Shown here: positions 23,203 to 34,541 of the stretch, in pieces
Layout: every line of letters starts with the position of its first letter
Position numbering within the stretch: position 1 is the stretch's first letter
NCBI GenBank assembly: GCA_030268105.1
Contig: BSDZ01000010.1
Coordinates: 2,270,001-2,334,000 of the forward strand
From: Volvox africanus
Lineage: Eukaryota > Chlorophyta > Chlorophyceae > Chlamydomonadales > Volvocaceae
Length of the DNA: 64,000 bases
Reading direction: 5' to 3'
The notes under the pieces: generated by a model
Databases searched by the model: none
Seen by the model: only the letters and a program-made list of their open reading frames with translations
What the model was told of the DNA's origin: nothing
Translations under genes and position numbers: made by a program

Positions 23203-25109
23203 TTGCTTGTTGAGGTGCCTGTGAGCTCGTATTATAACTCCTCTCTTTCTATCTCATAATGGGAATTGCGTCACCAAATTAAGAACCCGCAAACGTTATG
23301 CGGGATGCAACACAACGCTGAGGGTACGAGAGCTACTGAGCGCCTGAAAGCACTCAAGCTCAAGCGGTCGCGGTGTCGGCATTTGTGCGGTCGCGGTCGT
23401 GGTGTTGGCAGTTGGTGCCTGAAAAAGAACTTGGATGCAAGGTGATTATCGGGTGGGTGGGAAAGCCGGGGGGAAGGGGGAAGGGGAGATTAGGGTTTGC
23501 ATGATGCACAATGCTTTCACTTCATGTTGCCCGTACTGAGTCCCGCCGTCTCTCCCTCTTAGGTATGAGTAGCTACATAAGGCCGCATAAGTCTCTCTAA
23601 GGCCCACAGCGTTATGCAGAAAACGTTCACTTTGGTGCTGCACTCGAGCCAATCGGGCTCCACTGTAAGTCCTATACCTTAACCACCCAGGTCCAAAAAG
23701 TCATTAGACGCCATCCGCTATGCGGGATGAAGTCGCAAAGGGCTGGGCTTAACTTAAATCGCATAGGTATTGGTCATACTGCCAGTAGACCGCTGCGAAG
23801 TGGGTCGCCATGGGGTTCAACAGTTTTTGGCATAAAGTTATCAAGCAAGTGTCACAACACAGCGATGAATGACCACGTGGTGGCGACGGCGTGGGGGCCC
23901 AAGCTTCGCCCTGCTTCGCTCCTAGAACATTAGGGAAGAGCACGAAGTCCAGGTAAACCGCCGTGGTTGCGCTTAGGCAGGTGCGTGGACGGAGCGCGGA
24001 GATCGGTCCCGAACGATGAAGCCTACTTGGCGTCTGATCGCGATGTATGTGTGCGAGACTAGACGCGACTTGAACTTCCTGTGCGGATTTGAGTCTCGTT
24101 GTCGTCATTTCCTGTAAGCAGGATTAAATTTGCGTTTACTGGTGCATGCGGTAGGAGTTGTGGACAGCATGAAATGGTCACCTCAGGAACCATTCCTGGT
24201 TCGCGCTATTATTTAGGGCATCATCAAGGCTGTGAATACATCAAGGTTTGCTGCGCTTTCCGCTTTCCTACTGCCGAAAGCGATGCGGTCACCACAACAG
24301 CATCACCTCAGTCGAAGTGAAACCAGTGCACGCGGAACGCAGATATGAGTAAAACCGGCCGACCCAGCCCGCACATAACCTCAACATAATTACTTCTTTG
24401 CAAGATACTGTAAACTAATCGTGAAACGATGGCCACATGCAATTGTGCGATAAAGAGTGGTAAGCGATTTCGCGATCCGCAGCCGAAGGGCTGCCGCAGC
24501 CGAAAATGACAGCTGCGATAAGGGGTCGCACACTGGGCAATAGAGCTCCGTTCAACGAAAAGTTTTACATCGATGGCTAAATCTCGGGCATGTTCATACC
24601 GCTCCATGTGCACGATTCATTGCAGGGCCCGCCGGAGGGTGTAAGGCCCCTTCATGCAAACCCAAGAAACGCAATAAGAGCGTCGCACTTCTCCACTCTT
24701 CTATATATTTATCGCTCATAGTGATACGTTTTGGTGATCGTGATTTTTAACTTTATTCTCGTCCTCTTATAGCGTCACGCACTTTGGACAAGGGACGGCT
24801 TATAAAGGTACGCAGGCTCAGCGGACTACCTCAGCAGCCACAGGACGCACAAAAATGCATTTGCTTCCTGCGGGACTCCTAATTCGGGCCATTATGGCAA
24901 TCAGGTTATTGTAATGAGCGGATAGGGGCAGAGAAACCTACTCGCGCTGCGAAGCAGCGTTTCTGCGCAGAATTTTAAGCACCAAGACTCGTAACTCATG
25001 AAAATATAATAAAATATATATCAATTTTATTGCGGCAAATAACGCAGGAATACTTTGCCACGCATCAAGCAAGGAGCACGCACGCGCCAACGACGGTCCA
25101 ACAACCAAG
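23203..25109. other. Intergenic between methyltransferase and Mpv17-family genes
   Basis: About 1.9 kb with no supported gene. A TGTAA at 23664-23668 is a candidate poly(A) signal of the upstream gene. The 250 bp before 25110 become AT-rich (for example around 25000-25040), which suits a leader or promoter region. No repeat longer than a few units was seen. Confidence 0.45.
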
Positions 25110-28100
25110 ATGTCTGTCATAAACCACAGCCTCGTTCAGACGTCCGCACAACAGTCCGCTTTACAGCAGCAACAACGGGTTGTTTCCCATCATCATCAGC
25201 AGCAGCACAACCACCGCTATCAGCGAAGCCGGCGTCGCCCGGGCCCGCTCAACATCGTTACCCGTTCGCGCATTCCACAGCTGCAACCCTTCAGTAACCT
25301 AACCTCGACTGCAAATGCAAATGGTGGGGGCTCAACCGTGAAGGAGACCTGCCCCTCGGACACAAAATTGCCTTCTTCCTCGCCCTCGCTTCCGGCTGTG
25401 TTGGCCAGCTTGAGCGCCGGTGTCCTGTTGGGCGCAGCTGTGATGGACGTGTGTGGCCCCGATCATCCGGTGCTTGCAGCCTCAGCCTTAAGCATTGTCG
25501 ACTCGCTGAAGGAGTTCGGTCCCGCAGACGTGATCGCAAAGCTGCAGGGCTTTGGGCCCTCGCGCCCCGTGTGGGCGGCGCTAATGCAGCAATCGTCCCA
25601 CCATCAAGCCTCCGCAGCCTCAGCCTCAGCCTCCGCGAGTTTTTGGCTGCGTGAGCTTGCCTCTGATGTAGCACGGCAGCTGCATCTCCCCTACACCGAC
25701 AGCGGCGGCGGTGGCGGCGGCGCTATAGCCGATGGGACCTCAGCGGCTTCTATCATGGCGGAAGCCCTCGGTGCAGCGGAGGGCGCGGCAGCGGTGGTGA
25801 CCGGTGCTCTTGGCGGCGTGTGTGACGACTACAACCGATGGCTGCAGGCACGAGTGTGGCTGGGCCGTGCTGTGTTTTTGCATTAAAGTTTAGTTGCGTA
25901 CAGTTTGTACTTGGATTGAGAAAGGAAGTTGATGTGGGTCGGCCTTTGCGATGTTGCAGGGAACAATTGTGGCGCAGGAAATGGTGTAATCATTGCGCAT
26001 GTAGACCGACTAGAACTGGGTCAGTGTTTTGTGCATTAGTATTTAGGGATAGGATCTATCTGCGCGCGGTTCCAGCCTGCATCCCAACAAAATTTTATAA
26101 TCTCAAAGAGCTGCATTGCCCTCCCCGGGTTGTGCTCTCGCGTTTCCAACACGAAGGGCTATATGGGTTTGTGTATTGACTGACATACAATACGTCAGCG
26201 CATTAGGGCTGGCTTGGCGCGCTCGTTCACTCTCCCCCTGTATATGTACCACCCCTTGATTTCCCATCCGGACCTTGCAGGAGAGCCCGCTTACCTGTAA
26301 GGTTGTGACGGGCAATCTTTTCACTGTCACGGGCGACATGCTCGCGCAGCTAGGTCTGTGCGGCGGCCATGACGGTCACGGCGGCGAGGCGGCGGATGGC
26401 GCCTGTGCGACGCCGTCAACTGCTTCAAACAACCGCCGCAAGGTCGACTGGATGCGCACTGGGCGGCTGTGCCTGGAGACGTCGGCGTTCGGCACACCGC
26501 TGGCCCACTGGTGGTGAGCTTGCTATTGGGGCTAACGACGCATAATGTCGCAGCATGCCATATCCCATGAAGCTGTGCTCTGGCGGGGCTAACTAACACG
26601 TGCTGTAGTGCGATAATGGAAGTGTGCGCTGTGACCCACATCGGCTGAAAGCTGGTATGTTCAATTGTCCGTTTACCACGGGGAAAGCCTGCATGACTAG
26701 CTCCAATATTTGGGGACTTAGGGATGGTTTCTGCTGCGGGCCTTATATGCGCCGGTTATGCCCCGGTTGAAAGGGCCGGTATGCCTGGAGCCATGCTTGC
26801 TGCTGACCTTTTCTGATAATTGTCGCTGCAGCATGACGCTTCTCCTTAGGTCTATATCCTGCAAAACGCACGGGTAATAATCTTCGTGCCTGACCCACAT
26901 GCCGTTCTTACCCCTTTCCACTCCACATGTCTGGGTCTGGCCAAAAAGCGAATCCCCCGCTTCCGTGCATTCCCGGCCCTTTCCGACCGGGCGGATGGAA
27001 TTAGAAATGTTCCATGTCCGTGTCCGTGTTCGCAGGTTCAACCTGTTGGATAGCCGAATTATGCCGGACAATCCACACAGCCCCGCGGCCGTGCTGACCA
27101 AGATGCTGGCGGACCAGGTGCTTTTCGCGCCACTAGGCCTGCTCATGTTCTTCGCCGTCATCAAGTGCCTTGAGGGGCGGCCGCGAGATCTGCCTCAAAC
27201 GCTGCAAAGCAGGTACTGGAGGTGGATTCACAGCACTGGAGGCAGCGGGCGGAAATGAATCGTTGAGACCACCTCACCTACACAAAAGACTTTTTAGACC
27301 ACAAAAGACCACAAAAGACTTTTTATACGCATGGCTGGTATTTATGTTCCGTCCGGCATGTGGGTTTTGGTGAGCTATGTGTGGACAGCACATGCATGCA
27401 TGTGGGCGGCAAATAAGAGATTTTTAGTTATGAAACCCTTTCTTTACGCCAAGACCTTTCTCCTCTTCAGACCCAACTGGTTGATTGGGACCTCGCAGCT
27501 ACCTCAAGACTCTTTTGGGTGGTTACCTACTGTGGCCACTGGCTGGCATCCTTAACTTCGCGCTCCTCCCGAACGAGTACCGGCTGCTGTTTAACAACTG
27601 CGTCAACATCATTTGGACTTGCTTTCTGTCCATTGTGAGTACGAGGAGCGGAGGGCCTGGGGGAGGGTTTCCATCGTGCCGGGTGGCACACAGAACCAGC
27701 AAGATCTCTTAATGTATTTAGCATTTTGGGTTTGGGGTTTGGCTCCGGTCTTCTTTACTTCGCAATTAACAGGAAAGAGTAACCGGTCTTATGCCGCGAT
27801 GTGATCTCGGCGCTATTGAGGGCTTTTGGGACGTTACGTGGTAGTAGCTGGCCTTACTCAAAGCGGCGATGGAAAGAGTGGCCCGTGAGGACCACCTGCC
27901 GAGGCAACTTGGTACCTGCGTGCTGTGCACTTCGTTCGTACCTTCCGGCTTGGCGACTACTGCTATAATGCTCCGCCCATGTGCTATTGTAACGCCCAAG
28001 ATGTCGAGTGGCGACGACAGCTCCAAGATGGCGGATTCGCCTGCACCGGTGGGCGTGACCGCAATTACTACCACTGCCGCGTCTGTTACGGCGCCGGGGT

Positions 28101-28432
28101 CACCGTCTCATCTCAGCCCCGTCGCCGCCCCAGCGGCTGGCACCGCGAGCGCGTCTGCGCTGATGATGCCCGCCTGCTCTTCCCCATGCGTCCCCTCTGG
28201 GGTTGCAAGCGATCTCGCGAATGCGGCGGTCGCGGCAGCTGCCATCAGCGCCGCTGCCTGCGATCGGCCCGCATTCAGCTGCGTTGCGGGGCTCGCTGTC
28301 GCGGTTATGGGCGCGTCTTTGGAGACCTATGCGCCCTCCTCGCAGCAGCAGCAGCAGGTGAATGGACCGCCGCAGCCACAGCTCGTCGCAGTGAAGATGT
28401 ACGAACAGCACGTCATGGGAGCGGTGTGTTAA
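25110..28432 (+). CDS. Mpv17/PMP22-family membrane protein with long terminal extensions
   Basis: An Mpv17/PMP22-family integral membrane protein; relatives sit in mitochondrial, peroxisomal or plastid membranes and are linked to metabolite or ion passage, with exact roles unsettled. Exons: 25110-25847, 26281-26513, 27036-27212, 27499-27634, 28001-28432; about 571 residues. The family core spans about 239-428: YNRWLQESPLTCKVVTGNLF, GDMLAQLGL, VDWMRTGRL, FGTPLAHWWFNLLDS, VLTKMLADQVLFAPLG, LLWPLAGILNFALLPNEYRL and NNCVNIIWTCFLSI. Residues 1-238 form a Gln/His- then Ala-rich leader, perhaps with a transit peptide. Residues 429-571 are an Ala/Ser/Pro-rich tail with a moderately hydrophobic stretch, absent from typical members of about 200 residues. 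The last acceptor (CCCAAG|ATG) is the least certain join. Intron 1 needs a GC donor. A TGTAA lies at 29005. Confidence 0.87.
25848..26280 (+). other. GC-AG intron of the Mpv17-family gene
   Basis: The donor is CTGCAG|GCACGA, the acceptor CCTTGCAG|GAGAGC. Joining here gives YNRWLQ-ESPLTCKVVTGNLF, the expected start of the Mpv17 core. The frame otherwise runs on only to a stop at 25884, and no GT donor in phase 0 gives an equally good join. Confidence 0.7.
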
Positions 28433-31110
28433 TGCATAGCCTTGGCTATCAGGCACCTCTCGCTCCTTGGTGGCTGTCAGGGCCAAAGTGCGGCGCATGG
28501 TGGAACTGTACACTAACGAATAGTCTCATGCCCGGCGGACACTACCCGGGCACTAATCGCATAGGTATAAGGAATAATTACAGCCCTCAGGCTCACCGGA
28601 GCTGGAGGGCCGGATTTCACTTCAGGGCATCCCTGGCGATTGTGCAGGCTCGTGGGTGAGAAACCTACTAATTGCGCAACCATTGGGCAGAACCTGGTTG
28701 TCAATCCACGGAGACGGATGGCCGACCTTCCGAGGAACCACCTCGCTATAATTGGGCCTTGACATGAGCGAGGCGCCGCTAAAGCGTGTTTGCTTACTTA
28801 TGCCCCTTTGAGAAGTCGGGATTAGGGTTTCGGCGGGATGTTGTACATTATCAGAGCAAAATAAATACTCGTGGCGACGCGCCGAGCAGGTTTTCAAGGC
28901 AGGGAATAAAAATACGCTCGAAGAAATGAAATGATAACTACAAATCTGTACCTGGGGCACGGGGTTAGCAGGTGCCTAGATCTCGGCCGGGGACCGGGGT
29001 GCGGTGTAAAGGCGTGTAGTGAAGAGAGAGCTTGGGGACGACAAGACCCTGCCAGATGTATGGTTGGATAGTTGCATATGGCGGTTTCTTTGCAGTTGCC
29101 CAGAGATGTGGATGGTGACCAGGGGAAAAGGTCCACGGCGTGTCCGTGCATTACGGCCGTCCGGATTGTCCGGGAGAGCCCCGTGGTGACCCAGGGCATA
29201 TTGAAGGCTACGATGCAGGATGGCGTGTGCAGGTACGCCCCAGTGGCACCCCAGGAAGTTATGTTTGATTGCCGCTTGGTCCAGCGCATGGTGTGATTTT
29301 GTTTGACCGGGGTGCTGGTTTGCCTCCCGGCTGTTTCACGCGCTGTGCACGTGGCCGCCCGAGGAAGCCTATTGTATACTGTCTGATCTCTGATATGCCT
29401 TGTTTTGATGGAGAGTTCGCCATTTCGATCGATAGGGCCCCCGAAATATACGTATTGATGTCAGGTTGCCAGGTGAAATACGTGGGTCTTGGCAAATCCT
29501 TCAGATAGGATGTCCCCCGGCACGTATGTGTGCATTTTACATGATCGGGTGTGCGTCATCCCGTACCCGCAAACAGAACGTATGGCTGGGGAGGAAGGGC
29601 GAGCGAGGAGGGTGAAAGTGTCTTCCAGGACAGAGTGGCCTTTCTGGACCAAAAGTCATGGCCGGTATAGTGGGACCTGGCCTGGCACTTCCTAGGCCGC
29701 GCCGCGTAGACGGGCATGCAATTATGTTTCCCTAGTCAGTTGCTTTAGAAAGCGACAACTAGTGCGTTGGCGCGGAGGTGCAGTGTGAGGTTTAGTGGAC
29801 TTCCTGCAGCATGAGATTTTGATGCAGGGGTAATTTGAGCGCACGAGGGAGGACTGTGGTATGTTATGACGGCCAAGGTGTCGTGACTCGGTATGAGCAC
29901 GGATGGGATACTTAACGGAGTGGGGTCAGGGAGTACATGATTAATATGGACCGTGGTCACTTACCAGCGACGGTCTGAGTCACTGGTTGTGTTAAGGTGG
30001 TCCAGCAGCACTGCTGCGAAATCGCTTCAGCTGAGCATGTGTACATCGAGCATAAAATATCCCACGGTAGGATTTGCGAGGTGGGCAATCCTTAATCACA
30101 ACGTGACAGTCCTATATGGACATGTATTCATATATAATCTGGCGTCAACTTCAAGGCTTTTGCATTAGAGGAAAAACGGACTAGGCGAGGGGCGAAGGAT
30201 CGGGACGCATGTGCATGCGAACGGAGACCATGGGCTGTATGTGTATGTACGGACTTCTGAATCATGAGATCGGATAGCTTTATAGAGGACCCAGTACCTT
30301 TGGCTTATGTAGTGCGCGTGTCTTCATTGCTTACAGGTAATCGGGTCAGCTATCTTATTTAAAAAACAGGGAGCTATCTGTCTAAAAAGCAGGCACAGCA
30401 GCCCTCCTTCTGCCAAATGTCATATGCTAGATTATATTTGCAAGGTAACTATTAATTATAACTGTGTGTTCCTTGAAGTGCTGGAAACTCTTGATATGGA
30501 AATATCAGACTCGTTACAAAGCATCCAGAGATATATTGTAGCGCTGTCTAGATTATTGAGTTGCTTCTGTTCAAATATGTCTTTGTACAATAAAACGGAA
30601 GCTGTGTCTGTGAAAACTTGTGTTCTACATCTGCTTGCATAAAATGCGGACCGCCCGCCTCAGAGTTGGCGCGCGGATCTACAGAAGTTATGATCTTGCG
30701 ATAGCAGAAGACAATGCATAAGATATCTAAAATATATTTTTATTGTTGATGGGGTTGAGAAGAAGTAACTTACATCTTAGGCAAGTCGCAAGTGCACCCT
30801 TTCCTGTCTCGTACCGTTTCAAGATACATTACATCCGACGCCCGACGGGCGAACGGGCATTGCAGACTATGAGACAGTTGCATTACAGGATCAAAACCCT
30901 CTGGAATCAAGTCCGGTAACGGCAGCTTCTCTCGCCAGTGGGATAGGGCTACAGGACCACCGTATAGACTATGGCGCATTTGATTTTTTGAACTGCTCTA
31001 ACCGTTGCATTTTGGCCATAAACAGATCTTAACCAACAAGTTTGGCTCTGTATGTAGCATGTTGAGTGTTACAAGAATAGGTTAGCAAATAACCCATTTT
31101 AGGGTAGGCA
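28433..31110. other. Intergenic between Mpv17-family and hemerythrin-like genes
   Basis: About 2.7 kb. Several open frames of 60-130 codons occur on both strands (for example 28894-29289 on the minus strand and 29269-29508 on the plus), but none joins to a recognisable protein. A TGTAA at 29005-29009 is a candidate 3' end for the upstream gene. From about 30290 to 30760 the DNA is AT-richer. Mobile-element remnants are possible but no ends were found. Confidence 0.45.
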
Positions 31111-34100
31111 ATGAAAGCTGCATTGACAAGACTAAAGCCGGCCCTGATTCCTGGTGTCTCTCTTGAGTTCACTCGTCTGGACCAAGCGCTGGATGCGCTA
31201 TGCATGAGCCACATTGATCTTTTGAAGACATTGCAAGTTTCGCCTGCATGGCCCTATCCAGCTGCACTGGATGGTGAGTGACGCAATGGCGTTCTAAACA
31301 CGCTAGAGGGCGTCGTTTCGGATGCTAATGCTTCTTTGGAAGGTTTATAGGCATTAATTTTGTCCGCTGTCAGACACCTGGGATACTGGCATGTTACGTG
31401 ACAGCTATGTGTGCGCACCATCTGGGCGAATTCAACGTGAAATGTGATTTTTTAGTTTTCAGTATTGTTAATTGACTTTGCTTCATTGCGGAGTCGCAAC
31501 TTGACGTGCGGTGGTGCGCCGATGCACCGATGTCTTTTATGGTAATGGAATGCAGACCCTTTCAATGCAGGTGGCATTCTTTCCCTAACAAATCAAGGGC
31601 ATTCAACAGCCAAAACGTTTATCGGGATATTGCAGTTCACGTTTCGTATGCCGGCAAACCATCTTGCCATATCTTGCGAAGCAGTCCTCCCACCCTCTTA
31701 ATGCGCTTCCTGCGTGATCTTTCTACCCCTTTCTACCCCCTGACCCTTTCCGCCGTTGCACTCATAACCACCCAGCGTTGCAAAATCACCCTTAACCCCC
31801 TTCAACCTCCTCAAGGCTGTTCTGTGTTTGTGCGCGTTTGTGCGCGGTGCCGAGTCAGCACTATCAGGTTTGCGCCCGTTAACATGATAATGCATGTAAC
31901 CGCTGTTTGCACAAGTTTCCAAACACCTGCGCAACTACTTGAATCGTGTGGCGGGTGCAATTAGTTCGGACGTGTGACAGTTGCATTCTCACTCTTTGTG
32001 CAAGTTACGCGTTGTGCCCATGTGACGCTGTTCCAGTCATGATTTCAGAAACCCGAATTCACAGAAAGGAATATGATATTCTGCATGTATCACACACAGG
32101 ATGGAAGCTTGCCCATGACGCCATTCGGTACGACATGGATGCCATTATGGCGGCCTTGGAGACCAGCAACTCATCCGTGGTAAGCTCCCATCTTCTTCCG
32201 TAAGCCATACGAATAAGCTGACGAAGATGAGCTCTACACGTACCCCCCACAAACGTATCCCCGTCACAATGTGCCGCTTCAGTGCTGGGCAGCCGCACCC
32301 CGCTGGATGTCGTGCGCCCTCCTCCCGAATACCGCCCGCAACTTACGGCATACGGCATTATGTGTGCCGTATCGTGCAGCTTCACCCCCTGGCCAGGCTA
32401 CGTTGCATTCAAGGCCGTATTGGGCGCTTCGATGACACCAGCGGTACTCCGATCAGGCTTTTCACACCGCTAGCCCGTCTGCAGTGTATTTACAGCAATG
32501 TGTGTGTGTGTGTTTCCGACATTAAGGCCACACTTGCATCGTTCCCTTGTCGCTGCACGCCGGCATCACATCCCGTCCCACCCCGTCCCAACATCGCAAA
32601 CTTTGTGCTCTCCTCTGCTTGCTCTCCTGTCCCCTCCCCTCCCCTGTCCCCTCCCTCCCCCCCCACCGCGCAGGTCACGCGGAGGAGACCGCTCCCGGAC
32701 TGGCAGGTGCAGTTGCTCAAGTCGCTGATGCGGAGCTTCTACCACCACGTGCACCGACAAATTCGCCATAAGCGATGTAAGTTGTCAAGGCCGCCAAAGC
32801 TCTGCCGTACTTCCTCAGGAATGTACGGCTTGTAGTTCATGTCAATGGAGCCCCTCTCTCTCTCCCCTCCCCCAACAATTGCCACTCCTTTTTATAATGC
32901 CGCTTCAACAGCGGATGCTAACCTGTGAGGGCATATCAGCTATCAGCCATTTATCGAACGACCACCATCATTGCCTTCATGATGCTACTACCTTCACGTG
33001 CAATGGTGTGCCTGCTTGTTGATACCTTGATTGTTCGGGTACCTTGATTGCATGGATCATTGACTGTACGGATTTACGATTCAGTGTTACGAGTCCCATT
33101 CGTACTGCGTCCCTTGGGGCTGTTCAGGCACGCTATTCCCCTGGCTCGCTACGCGGGTGATCCTACCGCCCAAGATTATGGACTACGACGAGCCCACGCT
33201 GATGGCGCTGCTAGACCGCGTGCGCGCACTTTGCGAAAACCTCAACCCGGGAGCATCGGCATCGGTAAAGGTGCGTGTGTGCATGTGTGCGGCGGGGGGC
33301 CGAGGGGGGGGCCGACGGGCGGGCCCTATGGATGCATGACCGCCGCATTGGTTTTGGACGCTCACCCGGGGCCATCCTGAGTCACTGGCTGCTCCGCATG
33401 TTAGTCAGGAGTGCCCGTATGCCTGCTGACAATAATCCGCCGTGATGACGGCTGCGGTGAACCGGCCCGCAATAGCGGCCTCCCTCACTTCCCACTGCCG
33501 TCTTGCGCGGTTGGGTATGACCTCAAAATACGCCGGAAGAGACGCATGACCCTAGGTAAAGACAAGTGGACCTGTTCGATTCCGTACGCTATTAATCGCT
33601 GTTAACCACATAAAGAAACGTTGTACAGATGGCGGTGGGGGAGCTCCACGCGGCCTTCATGGTGCTTAGGACGCTGATGCGGCAACAGATGGAGCGCGAA
33701 GAGGTGTTGGGGCTTCCCCTGCTGCGGAAATTCTTCACGGCCCGCGAGGCAGCCGTGGTGGAGAAGAAACGAGTATCGCAAATGAAGTTCGCAGAGCTGG
33801 CATGGCTGCTGCGGCCGCTGGTATGTACGGGCAGCGATGAGGGGGCCGGGAAGCCCACACGCGGGGCCGGGTAGCGTTGGGACGCGCTCTGTCACTGCTG
33901 CGTCCAAAGCTCGTTGTTCCCGCCCTCTCTGTTCATTTGATCCCATCCTCTGTAAGGGGTTGAACCGGCTGTGGCCTTTTCCTGGCTGCGGCGTCCCAAA
34001 ACGCAGCACCCGTTCCTGCCTTAAAACGCCGTAACTGCTACTGACACTGCTTCTGCCACTTTCATTGCTGCTGCCACTGCTGTTGCACCACTGGCCGTGA

Positions 34101-34541
34101 GTGTCGCACCTCCTCTGATTTCTCCATCAGACTCTTCTTTTAGTGCACCTCTCCCACTGGCTGTCGGTGAGTACCCCATCAGGCGGAGGCGGAGAAGCGG
34201 GCGACGCTCACCCGTCTGGGCATCCCGGGTCTGGTCCAGACGTTGGTGCTGCTTCCAGCGCTGCGCCGAGCCGACCGGGCAGTGCTGCGAGCTCACCGGG
34301 AGCTCGCGTCAGGAGAGCGGCTGAGGCGGAAGCAGTAGTAGACAGTACGGCACGTCTTACGTCCATGCTATGCCGAAGCGGAAGGGAGGCCTGTCCCGAG
34401 CTGATTGAAGGGCTTCAGCTGCGCATTCCCCAAGGGGCCGGTGCTTGTATTGGTTGCGCTTGCGCGGCAAACATCACCTCGTCACTAGGCGTGTCTTGCA
34501 GCAGAGTCAGTCACTCAGTCCGTCAGTCGGTCGATCCGTGA
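31111..34541 (+). CDS. Hemerythrin-like (HHE-domain) protein, ligand set incomplete
   Basis: Probably a hemerythrin-fold protein, a four-helix bundle that can hold a di-iron or oxygen-sensing site. Exons: 31111-31273, 32100-32179, 32674-32776, 33128-33270, 33629-33820, 34131-34541; phases agree, 363 residues. Family-like signs: GWKLAHDAIRYDMDAI (55-70, His60), then PDWQVQLLKSLMRSFYHHVH (89-108), an LFPWLATRV turn (118-126) where hemerythrins have E-x-x-LFP, and a second part with LHAAFMVLRTLMRQQMEREE followed by LPLLRKFFTAREAAVV. Several usual ligands are changed: the second HxxxE reads QxMEREE and the residues before LFP are HKRC. The last about 130 residues are a Ser/Gly/Ala/Pro-rich tail. 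ATG 31111 is the first good start; an upstream exon cannot be excluded. A triplet-like block lies in the last intron. Confidence 0.58.

Noticed and set aside
28433..31110. Retrotransposon remnant between the Mpv17-family and hemerythrin-like genes
   Set aside because: Open frames exist on both strands but no reverse transcriptase, integrase, protease or terminal-repeat features could be seen.
32283..32350. Possible extra exon of the hemerythrin-like gene
   Set aside because: The acceptor at 32282 enters in the wrong phase from the exon ending 32179, and the direct join 32179 to 32674 keeps frame.
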